Shown here: positions 1 through 5,818 of the stretch, piece after piece | How positions within the stretch are numbered: the stretch's first letter is position 1 | How the letters are laid out: each line of letters starts with the position of its first letter | DNA from: an uncultured Selenomonadales bacterium | GTDB lineage: Bacteria > Bacillota > Negativicutes > Selenomonadales > Selenomonadaceae | Direction: 5' to 3' | DNA length: 7,975 bases | Assembly (NCBI GenBank): GCA_947305445.1 | Contig: CAMZDU010000039.1 | Coordinates: 1 to 7,975 of the forward strand | Position numbers and translations under genes: made by a program | The notes under the pieces: model-generated | Databases searched by the model: none | The model's input: the letters and a program-made list of their open reading frames with translations, nothing else | Told to the model about the DNA's origin: nothing

Positions 1-969
1 GGAAGCGGCCGAGTGGAGCATTGCGCCGTAAATTCGCGTGGCAATTCTCCGCGGCAGGAAGTCGCTCAAAATTTTGACAACGTCCGGCTCGTAAATGTAC
101 TCCTCTTTAAGCGTCGCACTTGCCTTTGCGTAATCGTCGGTGACAATCGGTAGGAGCGTCACGTCGTCGGGCGCACAACTTATCGCGGACTTGAACTGAG
201 TATAAATCAGCGTGACGTCGATAATTTCGCCGCTTGCAAAACGTTCCATGACGATGTCGGCAATTTCCTTGGCGTACTTGTATTGCGGCCGCTCGCTTAT
301 GCCGTGGTAGCTCTTGATGATGTTGTAACCGCGCTGACGAAAATGAGTGGTCGCCTTTCGGCCGACGGTGATAAGTTCAATGCCGTCAATGTAATCGGCG
401 TCATGATATTCGCGGGCAACAGAGACATTCGAGCCGGCAGAAGCTGCGCCGCCCTGATGAGCTGTCGCCTTTGCAATGCCGCCGGTTGCACTCATCTGAC
501 GTTGTTGTTTTGGAGTTCGTCTGCCCGCTGGCTTGATGCCTTTGAGCGCGTCGAAATTTTTCTTGTGGAAATTTTCGTCGTCGCCGTCGTCGTCGAGGGA
601 AGTGTTCTCGCCGGTGCCGTCGTATTCAATCGTATCGTGCGCCTCTTTGAAGACGTTGCTGGAAAACGAACCCGCAAGCCCTTTGTCCGACGCAATGACT
701 ATGAACAAAAATTTGCCGGCACCTTCCTGCTGTTCGGCGATGAGATCGGCGCGTGTCTTGAGGAACGGGTGCTCGTACTCCTGCCCGCGCATTTGAGTCA
801 TCACGCGCCGCATAATCTCCTTGGTCTTGGCGACGTACGGTAAATTTCCGAACAGTGCTTCGCGTGCCGCATTGAAGCGCGAACGGGCAATCATGTCCAT
901 TGCGTTGGTGATCTTCTGAATATTTTTGACGCTCTTGATGCGGCGGCGAATGTGTTGTAAATTTGCCAT
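1..969 (-). CDS. atpG: F1Fo-ATP synthase gamma subunit, partial at its C-terminus, with a large internal insertion
   Basis: Gamma is the central rotor shaft of F1; it turns inside the alpha3-beta3 ring and couples proton flow through the c-ring to ATP synthesis. Translation from ATG at 969-967 begins MANLQHIRRRIKSVKNIQKI, the typical N-terminal coiled-coil helix. The conserved strand-loop FIVIASDKGLAGSFSSNV is at about residues 89-106, ELITVGRKA at 198-206 and RRIYGAMLHSAAS at 307-319. The C-terminal helix (about 50 residues) lies beyond position 1. The frame is open for all 319 visible residues. B. subtilis gamma, aligned from memory, reaches the equivalent YGALL..AS near residue 238, so this protein is about 80 residues longer. 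The excess sits at about residues 116-192 and is acidic (DDDGDDE), then basic, then Ala/Gly/Ser-rich. It begins 13 nt after the atpA stop, with a GAGG/GGTGAG-type ribosome binding site in the gap. The identity is secure; the role of the insertion is unknown. Confidence 0.95.
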   Translation of the reverse strand, partial: MANLQHIRRRIKSVKNIQKITNAMDMIARSRFNAAREALFGNLPYVAKTKEIMRRVMTQMRGQEYEHPFLKTRADLIAEQQEGAGKFLFIVIASDKGLAGSFSSNVFKEAHDTIEYDGTGENTSLDDDGDDENFHKKNFDALKGIKPAGRRTPKQQRQMSATGGIAKATAHQGGAASAGSNVSVAREYHDADYIDGIELITVGRKATTHFRQRGYNIIKSYHGISERPQYKYAKEIADIVMERFASGEIIDVTLIYTQFKSAISCAPDDVTLLPIVTDDYAKASATLKEEYIYEPDVVKILSDFLPRRIATRIYGAMLHSAAS

Positions 970-982
970 TCAGCTCACCGCC

Positions 983-2506
983 TCAGTCCGCAGTCTTGTA
1001 AGTGACGGTCTCTTTAAATTCGGCGATGGCAGCTTTAATCTCGGCTTCGAGGTCGTCGTCAAGTTTCTTCTTGTCGATAATCTTTTTGCCTATGTCGGCG
1101 TGATTGGTATGCATGAATTTTATAAAGTCGCCGTGGAACTGGACAACCTTGTCGACGGGAATATCGGCGAGGAAACCTTTGACCGCCGTGTAAATCGTCA
1201 GCACCTGATCTTCGACGGCGAGCGGAGAATATTGCGACTGCTTAAGCGTCTCAACCATGCGTGCGCCGCGGTCGAGCTGAGCTTTCGTCGCTTTGTCCAA
1301 GTCGGAGCCGAACTGCGCGAACGCCGCCAGCTCACGATACTGCGCCAAATCCAAACGCATGGTGCCCGCAACTTGTTTCATGGCTTTAATTTGCGCGGCA
1401 CCGCCGACACGCGACACGCTCAAGCCGACGCTGATTGCTGGACGAATGCCGGAGTAAAACGAGTCGGTCTCAAGCATTATCTGCCCGTCGGTGATTGAGA
1501 TGACGTTCGTGGGAATGTAAGCGGACACGTCGCCGGCCTGCGTCTCGATAATCGGCAACGCGGTTATCGAGCCGGCACCGAGCCTGTCGCTGAGTTTGGC
1601 GGCGCGCTCCAAAAGTCTCGAATGCAGATAGAAAACGTCACCGGGGTAAGCTTCACGGCCGGGCGGACGTCTCAACAGCAACGACATTGCACGATAAGCC
1701 GCCGCGTGCTTCGTCAAGTCGTCGTAAATGCAAAGGCAGTGGCCGTGCTTTTCGTACATGAAATACTCCGCCATTGTGACACCGGCATAAGGCGCGAGGT
1801 ATTGCAGAGGCGCGGAGTCGGCGGCGGTGGCGGCCACGACGATTGAATATTCCATTGCGCCGTGGTCTTCCAAAGTTTTGACGACGCGGGCAACGGTCGA
1901 AGCCTTCTGACCGATGGCGACGTAAATGCAGATACAGTTCTGCCCTTTTTGGTTGATAATCGTGTCAATGGCAATGGCGGATTTTCCGATACCGCGGTCG
2001 CCGATGATAAGCTCGCGCTGGCCGCGGCCGATTGGGACGAGCGCGTCGATTGCCTTCAAGCCGGTTTGCAACGGTTCATGAACGGATTTTCTGTCGGCGA
2101 TGCCGGGAGCTTTGAACTCGACAGGACGAGCCTTTGTCGTCTCAATGGGGCCTTTGCCGTCAATCGGACGACCGAGAGCGTCAACGACGCGCCCGATCAT
2201 GTTTTCACCGACGGGAACCTGCATAATGCGTCCGGTGCGTTTGACGGTTGCGCCTTCTTTAATTTCGTTGTCGCGACCGAGAATAACCGCGCCGACGTTA
2301 TCCTGCTCCAAGTTGAGGACGAGACCAAAAATATCGTCGCCAAAGTCGAGCAGCTCGCCCGACATGGCCTTATCGAGTCCGTGAATGTGCGCGATACCGT
2401 CACCGATTTCAATGACCGTGCCGACTTCGTCCACGTTTAAATCGACGTTGTAATTTTTAATCTGCTCCTTGATTATCGCAGTGATTTCATCAGGATTTAT
2501 CTTCAT
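983..2506 (-). CDS. atpA: F1Fo-ATP synthase alpha subunit
   Basis: Alpha is the non-catalytic nucleotide-binding subunit of the F1 hexamer and supplies the arginine finger to the catalytic beta sites. At 507 residues it has the usual family length. An N-terminal beta-barrel domain (about 25-95) is followed by the nucleotide-binding domain. Its P-loop is at 169-176 and reads GDRGIGKS, where the usual form is GDRQTGKT. The Walker B strand with DD is at about 258-263. The signature [17 protein letters not shown] is at 356-372 and its R366 is the expected arginine finger. A helical C-terminal domain follows. ATG at 2506 is preceded by GAGAGGTGAA about 9 nt upstream, and the N-terminus [16 protein letters not shown] is typical. 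The P-loop keeps the G-x4-G-K-S framework but changes the middle QT to GI. The gene is 20 nt downstream of the secreted-protein gene. Confidence 0.98.
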   Translation of the reverse strand: MKINPDEITAIIKEQIKNYNVDLNVDEVGTVIEIGDGIAHIHGLDKAMSGELLDFGDDIFGLVLNLEQDNVGAVILGRDNEIKEGATVKRTGRIMQVPVGENMIGRVVDALGRPIDGKGPIETTKARPVEFKAPGIADRKSVHEPLQTGLKAIDALVPIGRGQRELIIGDRGIGKSAIAIDTIINQKGQNCICIYVAIGQKASTVARVVKTLEDHGAMEYSIVVAATAADSAPLQYLAPYAGVTMAEYFMYEKHGHCLCIYDDLTKHAAAYRAMSLLLRRPPGREAYPGDVFYLHSRLLERAAKLSDRLGAGSITALPIIETQAGDVSAYIPTNVISITDGQIMLETDSFYSGIRPAISVGLSVSRVGGAAQIKAMKQVAGTMRLDLAQYRELAAFAQFGSDLDKATKAQLDRGARMVETLKQSQYSPLAVEDQVLTIYTAVKGFLADIPVDKVVQFHGDFIKFMHTNHADIGKKIIDKKKLDDDLEAEIKAAIAEFKETVTYKTAD

Positions 2507-2526
2507 GTTCTAGACTTCACCTCTCG

Positions 2527-2904
2527 TTAATCGTATCTGACTTCGTAGTCAATGCCGAGATATTTTAAACCGAATTCCCAAATTCTTTTGGCGAGCTCAT
2601 CGTTGAAGATAACGTCGTCCGCGCCGCCGTTGACGTTAAACCAAATTATGCCGTCGTTTTCGCGGAAGGAGTAGTTGTGCACAGCGACAGTCGCGCCGAC
2701 AAATTTTACATCCACGCTGAAGGCGCGATTGTCTCTGTATTGCGTGCGGTTGATAAAAGTTTCCGTCATCACGTAGCATTGAACACGGCTGCTGTAGCTT
2801 TCAATCCAAATGTCTTGAGCCGCCGCCCTGTTGACGACGAGAAGAACCGCCGCGCCGTAAAACGTTGCCAAGACGATTGCTACACAAAAAAATTTTTTCA
2901 GCAT
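2527..2904 (-). CDS. Secreted protein of unknown function inside the atp operon
   Basis: This 125-residue protein is not a known ATP synthase subunit. It has a signal peptide: LKK, a hydrophobic stretch at about 5-24, and an AxA-type cleavage site after A29 (NRAAA|QD). The predicted mature part is about 96 residues, rich in aromatic residues and apparently beta-rich, with one cysteine (C43). Visible patches are IWIESYSSR (32-40), TQYRDNRAFSVDVKFV (54-69) and an acidic, helical C-terminus ending YEVRYD. It should be exported across the inner membrane to the periplasm or cell surface. The ATG lies 6 nt after the atpH stop, and the ribosome binding site GAGGTGA (2911-2917) contains that stop, so translation is probably coupled to atpH. 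The stop is 20 nt before atpA. I do not recognise the family. The DIW-ESY...YRDN style recalls small secreted proteins of Selenomonas-like bacteria, but that is an impression only. The gene itself looks real because of its signal peptide, ribosome binding site and tight packing. Confidence 0.85.
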   Translation of the reverse strand: MLKKFFCVAIVLATFYGAAVLLVVNRAAAQDIWIESYSSRVQCYVMTETFINRTQYRDNRAFSVDVKFVGATVAVHNYSFRENDGIIWFNVNGGADDVIFNDELAKRIWEFGLKYLGIDYEVRYD

Positions 2905-2910
2905 GGGGCA

Positions 2911-3453
2911 TCACCTCGAACCGAGCATAGAACTCCGAAGTGCGCGCAGACGTCCCGCCGCCGAGCCGTCAATGCGTTTGTCGCCGATTTTCAAGATGAG
3001 TCCGCCGAGAATGGACGTGTCCTTGTGCGTGCGGATTTTTATTTTGCGGCCGGTGAGCGACGTGAGTTTTTTGACGAGCGCATCTTGCTGTTTCTTCGTC
3101 AGCGGGAAAGCACTTGTCACGTCCGCGATTAGAACGCCCTGCGCTTTGTTCTTGAGCGACGTGAAAATATCGTAAATTTCATTGAAGACGCCGATGCGTT
3201 TTTTGTCAACGAGCAACATCAAAAAATTCATCACGGTCGCGGAAACTTCATTGCCGACGGCGCGGTTGAGCAAATCTTTTTTTGCCTGTTGCGGCACGAG
3301 CGGATTTTGAAAAAATTTCACGGCTTCGGGAATGGCGAACACGTCTTCACGAACTTTGCCGAGGTCTTTGTCGTAGCCGTCAAGATTTTTTTCTTCGTCG
3401 GCAATCTCGAAAATTGCCGCGGCGTATTTGGAGGCGAGCTGAATGTTAAGCAT
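2911..3453 (-). CDS. atpH: F1Fo-ATP synthase delta subunit (OSCP)
   Basis: Delta sits on top of F1 and ties the alpha3-beta3 ring to the b-subunit peripheral stalk, holding the stator against rotor torque. The 180-residue length fits the family. The N-terminal helical domain starts LASKYAAAIFEIADEE, the standard opening. The C-terminal part has the conserved ADVTSAFPLTKKQQDAL (about 110-126), then SLTGRKIKIRTHKDTSILGGLILKIGD, with the ILGG signature near 148-151. The ATG at 3453 is 9 nt after the atpF stop, and the ribosome binding site GAGGTG lies next to that stop, so the two genes are probably translationally coupled. The usual neighbour downstream would be atpA; here a secreted-protein gene comes first. 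Confidence 0.96.
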   Translation of the reverse strand: MLNIQLASKYAAAIFEIADEEKNLDGYDKDLGKVREDVFAIPEAVKFFQNPLVPQQAKKDLLNRAVGNEVSATVMNFLMLLVDKKRIGVFNEIYDIFTSLKNKAQGVLIADVTSAFPLTKKQQDALVKKLTSLTGRKIKIRTHKDTSILGGLILKIGDKRIDGSAAGRLRALRSSMLGSR

Positions 3454-3462
3454 TGCGGCACC

Positions 3463-3963
3463 TCACTTCAAGTCGGCGAACATGTTTTTGTTGAGACCGG
3501 CAATAAATTCGTTGACGAGTTTGTCGTTCTCTTTGGTGTCGATATTTTTTGAAACGATTTTGCCGGCCGCCGCCAAACTCAGCGAAATAATCTGCGACTT
3601 CATCTCGTCGAAAGCGCGATTGCGTTCGTTCTCGATTTCGGCTTGCGCGGTAAGTTTCATGCGCTCGATTTCCCGGCGCGTTTCGGCAACTGCGCTGTCG
3701 TGTTCTTGGCGTGCGGTAAGGTTGGCTTTGTCGACGATTTCTTGAGCTTTTTTGTGCGCGTCGGACAGTTGATTTTTGTATTGCGCCAAAGTCTGTTCGG
3801 CGGCCTTACGGTCGGCCTCGGCTTTGTCGAGCGTGTCGCGGATTTTGTCCGAGCGTTGTTGCAAGAGTCGGGCGACGGGTTTATAAGCAACCGCACGCAG
3901 TATGACGACCAGTATCAAAAAGTTGAGTATCTGCGCCAGAATCGTTGCGTTAATTTCAATCAA
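3463..3963 (-). CDS. atpF: F1Fo-ATP synthase b subunit, TTG start
   Basis: The b subunit is the peripheral stalk: a dimer anchored in the membrane by one N-terminal helix, with a long cytoplasmic coiled coil that grips delta. The 166 residues show one transmembrane segment (about 7-26, ATILAQILNFLILVVILRAV), then a highly charged helix rich in Ala, Lys, Glu and Gln through about residue 130. KIVSKNI near 135-141 is typical of the C-terminal delta-binding region. The start is TTG at 3963-3961. GGGGAGGA lies 7 nt upstream, no ATG or GTG is available nearby, and MIEINATILAQ matches the normal N-terminus of the family. It follows atpE after 42 nt and precedes atpH by 9 nt. Confidence 0.96.
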   Translation of the reverse strand: MIEINATILAQILNFLILVVILRAVAYKPVARLLQQRSDKIRDTLDKAEADRKAAEQTLAQYKNQLSDAHKKAQEIVDKANLTARQEHDSAVAETRREIERMKLTAQAEIENERNRAFDEMKSQIISLSLAAAGKIVSKNIDTKENDKLVNEFIAGLNKNMFADLK

Positions 3964-3970
3964 AATAAAT

Positions 3971-3978
3971 TCCTCCCC
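3971..3978 (-). promoter_or_regulatory. Ribosome binding site setting the atpF TTG start
   Basis: Read on the minus strand this is GGGGAGGA, 7 nt before the TTG at 3963-3961. It is the only strong Shine-Dalgarno match in the 42-nt gap between atpE and atpF and supports the non-ATG start. Confidence 0.8.
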
Positions 3979-4005
3979 TCGTTTTGGGATTTACGCGGGA
4001 AGATT

Positions 4006-4257
4006 TCAGCTGAGGAGCGGGTTGGCGTAGAGCATGATGAGTGCGACAACCGTTGCGATAATCGCCATAGCCTCAATCAAGCCGACGGAAATAAGCGTGT
4101 TGGTGAAAAGCGTGTTCTTCGCTTCCGGTTGACGGGTGATGCCGTCGATAAATTTGCTCGTGACCAAGCCGTCACCGACGCCCGCGCCGATTGCCGCCAG
4201 TCCCATTGTGATACCTGCGCCCAAAAGTGCTGCCGCTACCATAATTGCATGTTCCAT
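4006..4257 (-). CDS. atpE: F1Fo-ATP synthase c subunit
   Basis: This is the c-ring rotor subunit, a two-helix membrane hairpin whose carboxylate carries the coupling ion. It has 83 residues. Helix 1 is glycine-rich (GAGITMGLAAIGAGVGDG, about 13-30), the polar loop is RQPEAKNTL (42-50) and helix 2 ends LIMLYANPLLS. The ion-binding carboxylate is E62 in GLIEAMAII. In Na+-driven rings such as Ilyobacter tartaricus the ligands are Gln32, Glu65, Ser66 and Thr67. Here the matching positions are D29, E62, A63 and M64, so proton coupling is predicted. A strong AAGGAGGA (4267-4274) lies 9 nt before the ATG, in keeping with the high c stoichiometry. A 61-nt gap containing a small hairpin separates it from atpB. 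Confidence 0.97.
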   Translation of the reverse strand: MEHAIMVAAALLGAGITMGLAAIGAGVGDGLVTSKFIDGITRQPEAKNTLFTNTLISVGLIEAMAIIATVVALIMLYANPLLS

Positions 4258-4266
4258 GTTAAAAAA

Positions 4267-4274
4267 TCCTCCTT
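4267..4274 (-). promoter_or_regulatory. Strong ribosome binding site of atpE
   Basis: Read on the minus strand this is AAGGAGGA with a 9-nt A/T-rich spacer to the ATG. It is among the closest matches to the 16S anti-SD in the window and suits the most abundant subunit of the complex. Confidence 0.8.
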
Positions 4275-4290
4275 AAATTTAGGTGATAGT

Positions 4291-4309
4291 TTATAGAATT
4301 TTTCTATAA
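4291..4309 (-). repeat. Perfect 8-bp hairpin between atpB and atpE
   Basis: TTATAGAA (4291-4298) and TTCTATAA (4302-4309) are perfect reverse complements separated by 3 nt. In the mRNA they form an 8-bp A/U-rich stem, 9 nt past the atpB stop and about 16 nt before the atpE Shine-Dalgarno sequence. There is no GC-rich stem with a U-run, so this is unlikely to be a terminator. RNA processing or translational tuning of atpE is possible but not shown. Confidence 0.5.
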
Positions 4310-4318
4310 GCTACAAAC

Positions 4319-4993
4319 TCACTCGGCATGATCTTCCTTGACCGCGTTGGCAAGGTAAGCCATGCTCAGCATTGTGAAAATAACCGCCTGCACACAGCTG
4401 ATAAAAATACTGAACGCCAACCACGCCACCGACGGTATCGGCATCCAAATCGGCATCAGCTTGAGCAAAACGATTATCAAAATTTCGCCCGCGAGAATAT
4501 TTCCGAAAAGACGGAAGGCGAGCGTTATCGGCTTGGCAATCTCCTCAATCATGTTGATGACGACGAAGACCGGCGTCGGTTGGAAAAAGTGCGCGATGTA
4601 ATGACCGCCTTTGAAATACAGACCCAGACAGTGAACGATTACCACCACCAGGAGCGCAAGACCGAGCGTCGTGTTCAAGTCGTTGGTCGGCGAGGCCATA
4701 AGCGGCACCAGTCCGATTAAGTTGCTCGCCAGCAAAAACATGAACAGCCCGACGATAAACGGCGCGAGCATTCGGCCGCGTCTGCCCATCATTGCGTCAA
4801 TTTGGTCGTGCAACCACAGGATAATCATCTCGACAAAATTTTGCCAGCCCTGCGGCACGGCTTTTAAGTTGCGGGTGGCCAGGCACGCAACCAGAATCAC
4901 AATGCCCATTGCCAACCATGTCATCTTGAGTGTCTCGATATTGAACGTCAAGCCGAGAAAATTTACCGTCTCGCGGACACCAATTTCATGCAT
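4319..4993 (-). CDS. atpB: F1Fo-ATP synthase a subunit
   Basis: Subunit a forms the two half-channels that lead ions to and from the c-ring. The essential arginine is R161 in KPITLAFRLFGNILAGE (154-170), equivalent to E. coli aR210. Q202 in SCVQAVIFTMLSMAYL matches the conserved glutamine of the last helix. About five to six hydrophobic segments are visible, starting at 25-40, 77-99, 108-127, 140-150, 168-185 and 190-215. I chose ATG at 4993-4991, giving 224 residues. An upstream in-frame GTG (5005-5003) is itself the end of the Shine-Dalgarno AAGGAGGTG (5011-5003), so it cannot be the start, while the ATG has a 9-nt spacer. The N-terminus MHEIGVRETVNFLGL then looks normal. The gene lies 167 nt downstream of atpI. 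Confidence 0.97.
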   Translation of the reverse strand: MHEIGVRETVNFLGLTFNIETLKMTWLAMGIVILVACLATRNLKAVPQGWQNFVEMIILWLHDQIDAMMGRRGRMLAPFIVGLFMFLLASNLIGLVPLMASPTNDLNTTLGLALLVVVIVHCLGLYFKGGHYIAHFFQPTPVFVVINMIEEIAKPITLAFRLFGNILAGEILIIVLLKLMPIWMPIPSVAWLAFSIFISCVQAVIFTMLSMAYLANAVKEDHAE

Positions 4994-5002
4994 AAAAAAT
5001 TT

Positions 5003-5011
5003 CACCTCCTT
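5003..5011 (-). promoter_or_regulatory. Ribosome binding site that decides the atpB start
   Basis: Read on the minus strand this is AAGGAGGTG, a near-perfect anti-SD match, followed by 9 nt and then ATG (4993). Its last three bases are an in-frame GTG that automatic calling could take as the start. Confidence 0.85.
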
Positions 5012-5040
5012 ACAAAAAAATTTTCACAGCCGAAACGTGA

Positions 5041-5050
5041 CACCTCCTCC
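5041..5050 (-). promoter_or_regulatory. Second Shine-Dalgarno-like sequence in the atpB leader
   Basis: Read on the minus strand this is GGAGGAGGTG, about 30 nt upstream of the atpB ribosome binding site. Downstream of it, after 13 nt, is GTG AAA ATT TTT TTG TAA (5027-5010), a possible five-residue leader peptide ending at the real atpB Shine-Dalgarno sequence. Whether it is translated is unknown. Confidence 0.35.
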
Positions 5051-5160
5051 GACACAAAAGTTTAACACGCGCAAAATTTTTTGGCGGTGATAAATGTTGC
5101 GGCGTCGAAAAATTTTAGAGTTCGCAGTCGCAAACCGGCACTCTGTCACGATTGCAACCG

Positions 5161-5535
5161 TCAAAATTTTTTTCGGGCTTCGGCGCGAGCCAAGACAAAC
5201 AGCGCAGTCAAATAAAACACGCCGAACGAGACCGCCGACGCCAAGAAAAGTTCCGTCGAAATGTGCACCGCCACCGCCAGAACCGCAAAAACCATGCCGA
5301 GCCTTAACAACAGCCCGACGAGCATAATTTTTTTCGCCTGCGCGGCCGGTGACGAGGCGGCGGCCTCCAGTCGCGCTACCGTCGACAGGAAATAAAAAAA
5401 ATTCAACAGCGCACCGATTAAGACTGCGCCGCATAAACGGAGTTGTCCCGCCGAAATCAGTTGCAACGATAAAACTGCCGCCACTGCCAAAAAAATTTTC
5501 CAACTTTCCTTGAACGTAATAAATAGCTGTCTCAT
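5161..5535 (-). CDS. atpI: ATP synthase subunit I (AtpI-like membrane protein)
   Basis: AtpI-type proteins are small membrane proteins, usually the first gene of atp operons, that help assemble the c-ring; some have been linked to Mg2+ supply. From ATG at 5535 the protein has 124 residues: a short amphipathic N-terminus (MRQLFITFKESWK), then four predicted membrane helices at about 14-30, 33-52, 69-90 and 94-116, ending in a charged tail ARAEARKKF. Size, four-helix layout and place ahead of atpB all fit the family; sequence similarity in this family is always weak. The start is uncertain. A GTG at 5595 in the same frame would add 20 residues but lacks a good ribosome binding site, and the ATG has only a weak one (GAAG about 10 nt upstream). 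The 167 nt before atpB hold ribosome binding sites and several AAAATTTT motifs. Confidence 0.8.
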   Translation of the reverse strand: MRQLFITFKESWKIFLAVAAVLSLQLISAGQLRLCGAVLIGALLNFFYFLSTVARLEAAASSPAAQAKKIMLVGLLLRLGMVFAVLAVAVHISTELFLASAVSFGVFYLTALFVLARAEARKKF

Positions 5536-5687
5536 GCGTGCAAACTTCGACGTGATATAAATTTTCCCTTCCCGTGTGAAAAATTTGTAGCGCACGTCGC
5601 CGACCCGAAAAATTTTTCAGCACGACAGACAGTTTATCAAATGCGACGTAAGACCACGACTCTGAGGATAAGGCGCGACAGTCGTTG

Positions 5688-5716
5688 AATTAGGGATCCC
5701 TTCTGGGCAGTGTCAA
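5688..5716 (-). promoter_or_regulatory. Candidate promoter of the atp operon
   Basis: On the minus strand a perfect -35 TTGACA (5716-5711) is followed by a 17-bp spacer and CTAATT (5693-5688) as a -10 with moderate match to TATAAT. Transcription would start near 5680, giving a leader of roughly 145 nt before the atpI ATG. The spacer and the edge of the -10 contain the palindrome AGGGATCCCT (5692-5701), which could be an operator or chance. No better sigma-70 type pair was seen between atpI and the divergent gene. Confidence 0.4.
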
Positions 5717-5779
5717 TCGTCGATGATTCAAAAAAATTTTGTCTGTCGCGGGCAATCGGCAGATTTTTTTTTCGCGCTG

Positions 5780-5788
5780 TGTTATAAT
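5780..5788 (+). promoter_or_regulatory. Extended -10 promoter of the lectin-domain gene
   Basis: TGTTATAAT holds the consensus -10 TATAAT (5783-5788) with the extended TGn just before it. No convincing -35 lies 17 bp upstream, as is common for extended -10 promoters. The predicted start near 5795 leaves a leader of about 25 nt, containing the ribosome binding site GGGAGGTG (5804-5811) 7 nt before the GTG start. Confidence 0.65.
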
Positions 5789-5818
5789 CGATAAAATTCT
5801 TATGGGAGGTGCGAAGTC

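Noticed and set aside
394..624. Inserted mobile element or intein in atpG
   Set aside because: There are no splicing-type Cys/Ser-His-Asn motifs, no terminal repeats and no stop codons. It is too short for an intein and reads as a plain low-complexity loop.
283..843. 186-residue plus-strand reading frame opposite atpG
   Set aside because: It is an antisense shadow of atpG, caused by the GTC-rich complement of Asp codons. The gamma subunit frame is clearly the coding one.
4994..5005. GTG at 5005 as the atpB start
   Set aside because: This GTG is part of the Shine-Dalgarno AAGGAGGTG; the ATG at 4993 has correct spacing and gives the normal N-terminus.
5024..5623. 199-residue minus-strand reading frame overlapping atpI
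   Set aside because: It overlaps atpI in another frame and has an erratic Arg/Gly-rich composition with no domain. The atpI frame gives four coherent membrane helices in the expected operon place.
5656..5685. Inverted repeat ACGACT...AGTCGT in the divergent region as a terminator or operator
   Set aside because: It has only 6 bp of stem with an 18-nt loop and no U-run; it is likely to be chance in this composition.
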